Source: Leucobacter sp. L43 (GTDB lineage: Bacteria > Actinomycetota > Actinomycetes > Actinomycetales > Microbacteriaceae). Taken from it: a DNA stretch of 64,000 nt. Of this stretch, positions 63,947 through 64,000 are shown one piece after another. The DNA lies in contig NZ_JAENJG010000001.1 in the NCBI RefSeq assembly GCF_016597785.1, forward strand, positions 1,913,392 to 1,977,391. Reading direction: 5' to 3'. How positions within the stretch are numbered: position 1 is the first letter of the stretch; each line of letters opens with the position of its first letter. Both the position numbers and the translations under genes were made by a program. The notes beneath the pieces were generated by a model. The model was not told the DNA's origin, did not search any database, and was given only the letters and a program-made list of their open reading frames with translations.

Positions 63947-64000
63947 GAAAGGGTCGTACAGTGTAAGCCAGAGACGGCACACACTGTACGACCCTTTCGC
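63947..64000 (+). terminator. rRNA operon terminator
   Basis: GAAAGGGTCGTACAGTGT (63947-63964) and ACACTGTACGACCCTTTC (63981-63998) form a perfect 18-bp stem with a 16-base loop. It follows the 5S gene by 11 bases. The window ends at its foot, so a T tract cannot be checked. Confidence 0.88.

Overview
The window is one contiguous piece of a high-GC actinobacterial chromosome. It ends in a complete rRNA operon in the order 16S-23S-5S. The signature regions of the 16S gene, together with gene content such as a DUF7882-type protein, NucS, SCO4848-family protein and BioQ/BioYMN, point to Microbacteriaceae, most likely Leucobacter or a close relative. This is a judgement from reading the sequence, not a database search. 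No insertion sequence, prophage or CRISPR array was seen, and coding density is very high.

The first 25 kb (about 0.4-24.7 kb) look like a catabolic island for nitrogen-containing heterocycles or amides. It has three blocks. Block one holds a GntR regulator, a CynX-like MFS carrier, a cytosine-deaminase-like hydrolase, a complete dipeptide-type ABC importer and a second, AtzB/TrzN-like amidohydrolase. Block two holds a PucR regulator divergent from hydantoinase/oxoprolinase A and B subunits, followed by an NCS1 permease. Block three holds a second PucR regulator divergent from pxpA (LamB/YcsF), a free-standing biotin carrier, a biotin carboxylase, two KipI/KipA-type proteins and a tautomerase. 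In block three the carrier, carboxylase and KipI/KipA pair together have the domain content of urea carboxylase, split over four genes.

From 24.8 to 39 kb are housekeeping and small genes. These include an HdeD-like protein, an SseB-like protein, the biotin importer bioYMN with a divergent bioQ-alpha/beta hydrolase pair around a double BioQ-type operator, a small gene whose start codon lies inside a perfect LexA box, small acidic proteins, nucS, an MFS and a MATE exporter, and an M13 peptidase. From 39 to 45 kb lie a DUF1684 protein and a second dipeptide-type ABC importer. From 45 to 57.8 kb come trhO, a TipA-like MerR regulator with a textbook 19-bp-spacer promoter and an internal start for a short form, a GntR-carboxylesterase operon, a PEBP protein, a TrpXYZ-type ABC importer, a full-length PutA-like protein that appears to have lost both active sites, and an ElaA-like acetyltransferase. 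The last 6 kb hold tRNA-Tyr with a strong terminator, tandem rrn promoters and the rRNA genes.

Many genes that lack a Shine-Dalgarno sequence have a TANNNT -10 box ending 6-7 nt before the start codon. Leaderless transcription therefore appears to be a common mode here, and it was used to choose several starts.
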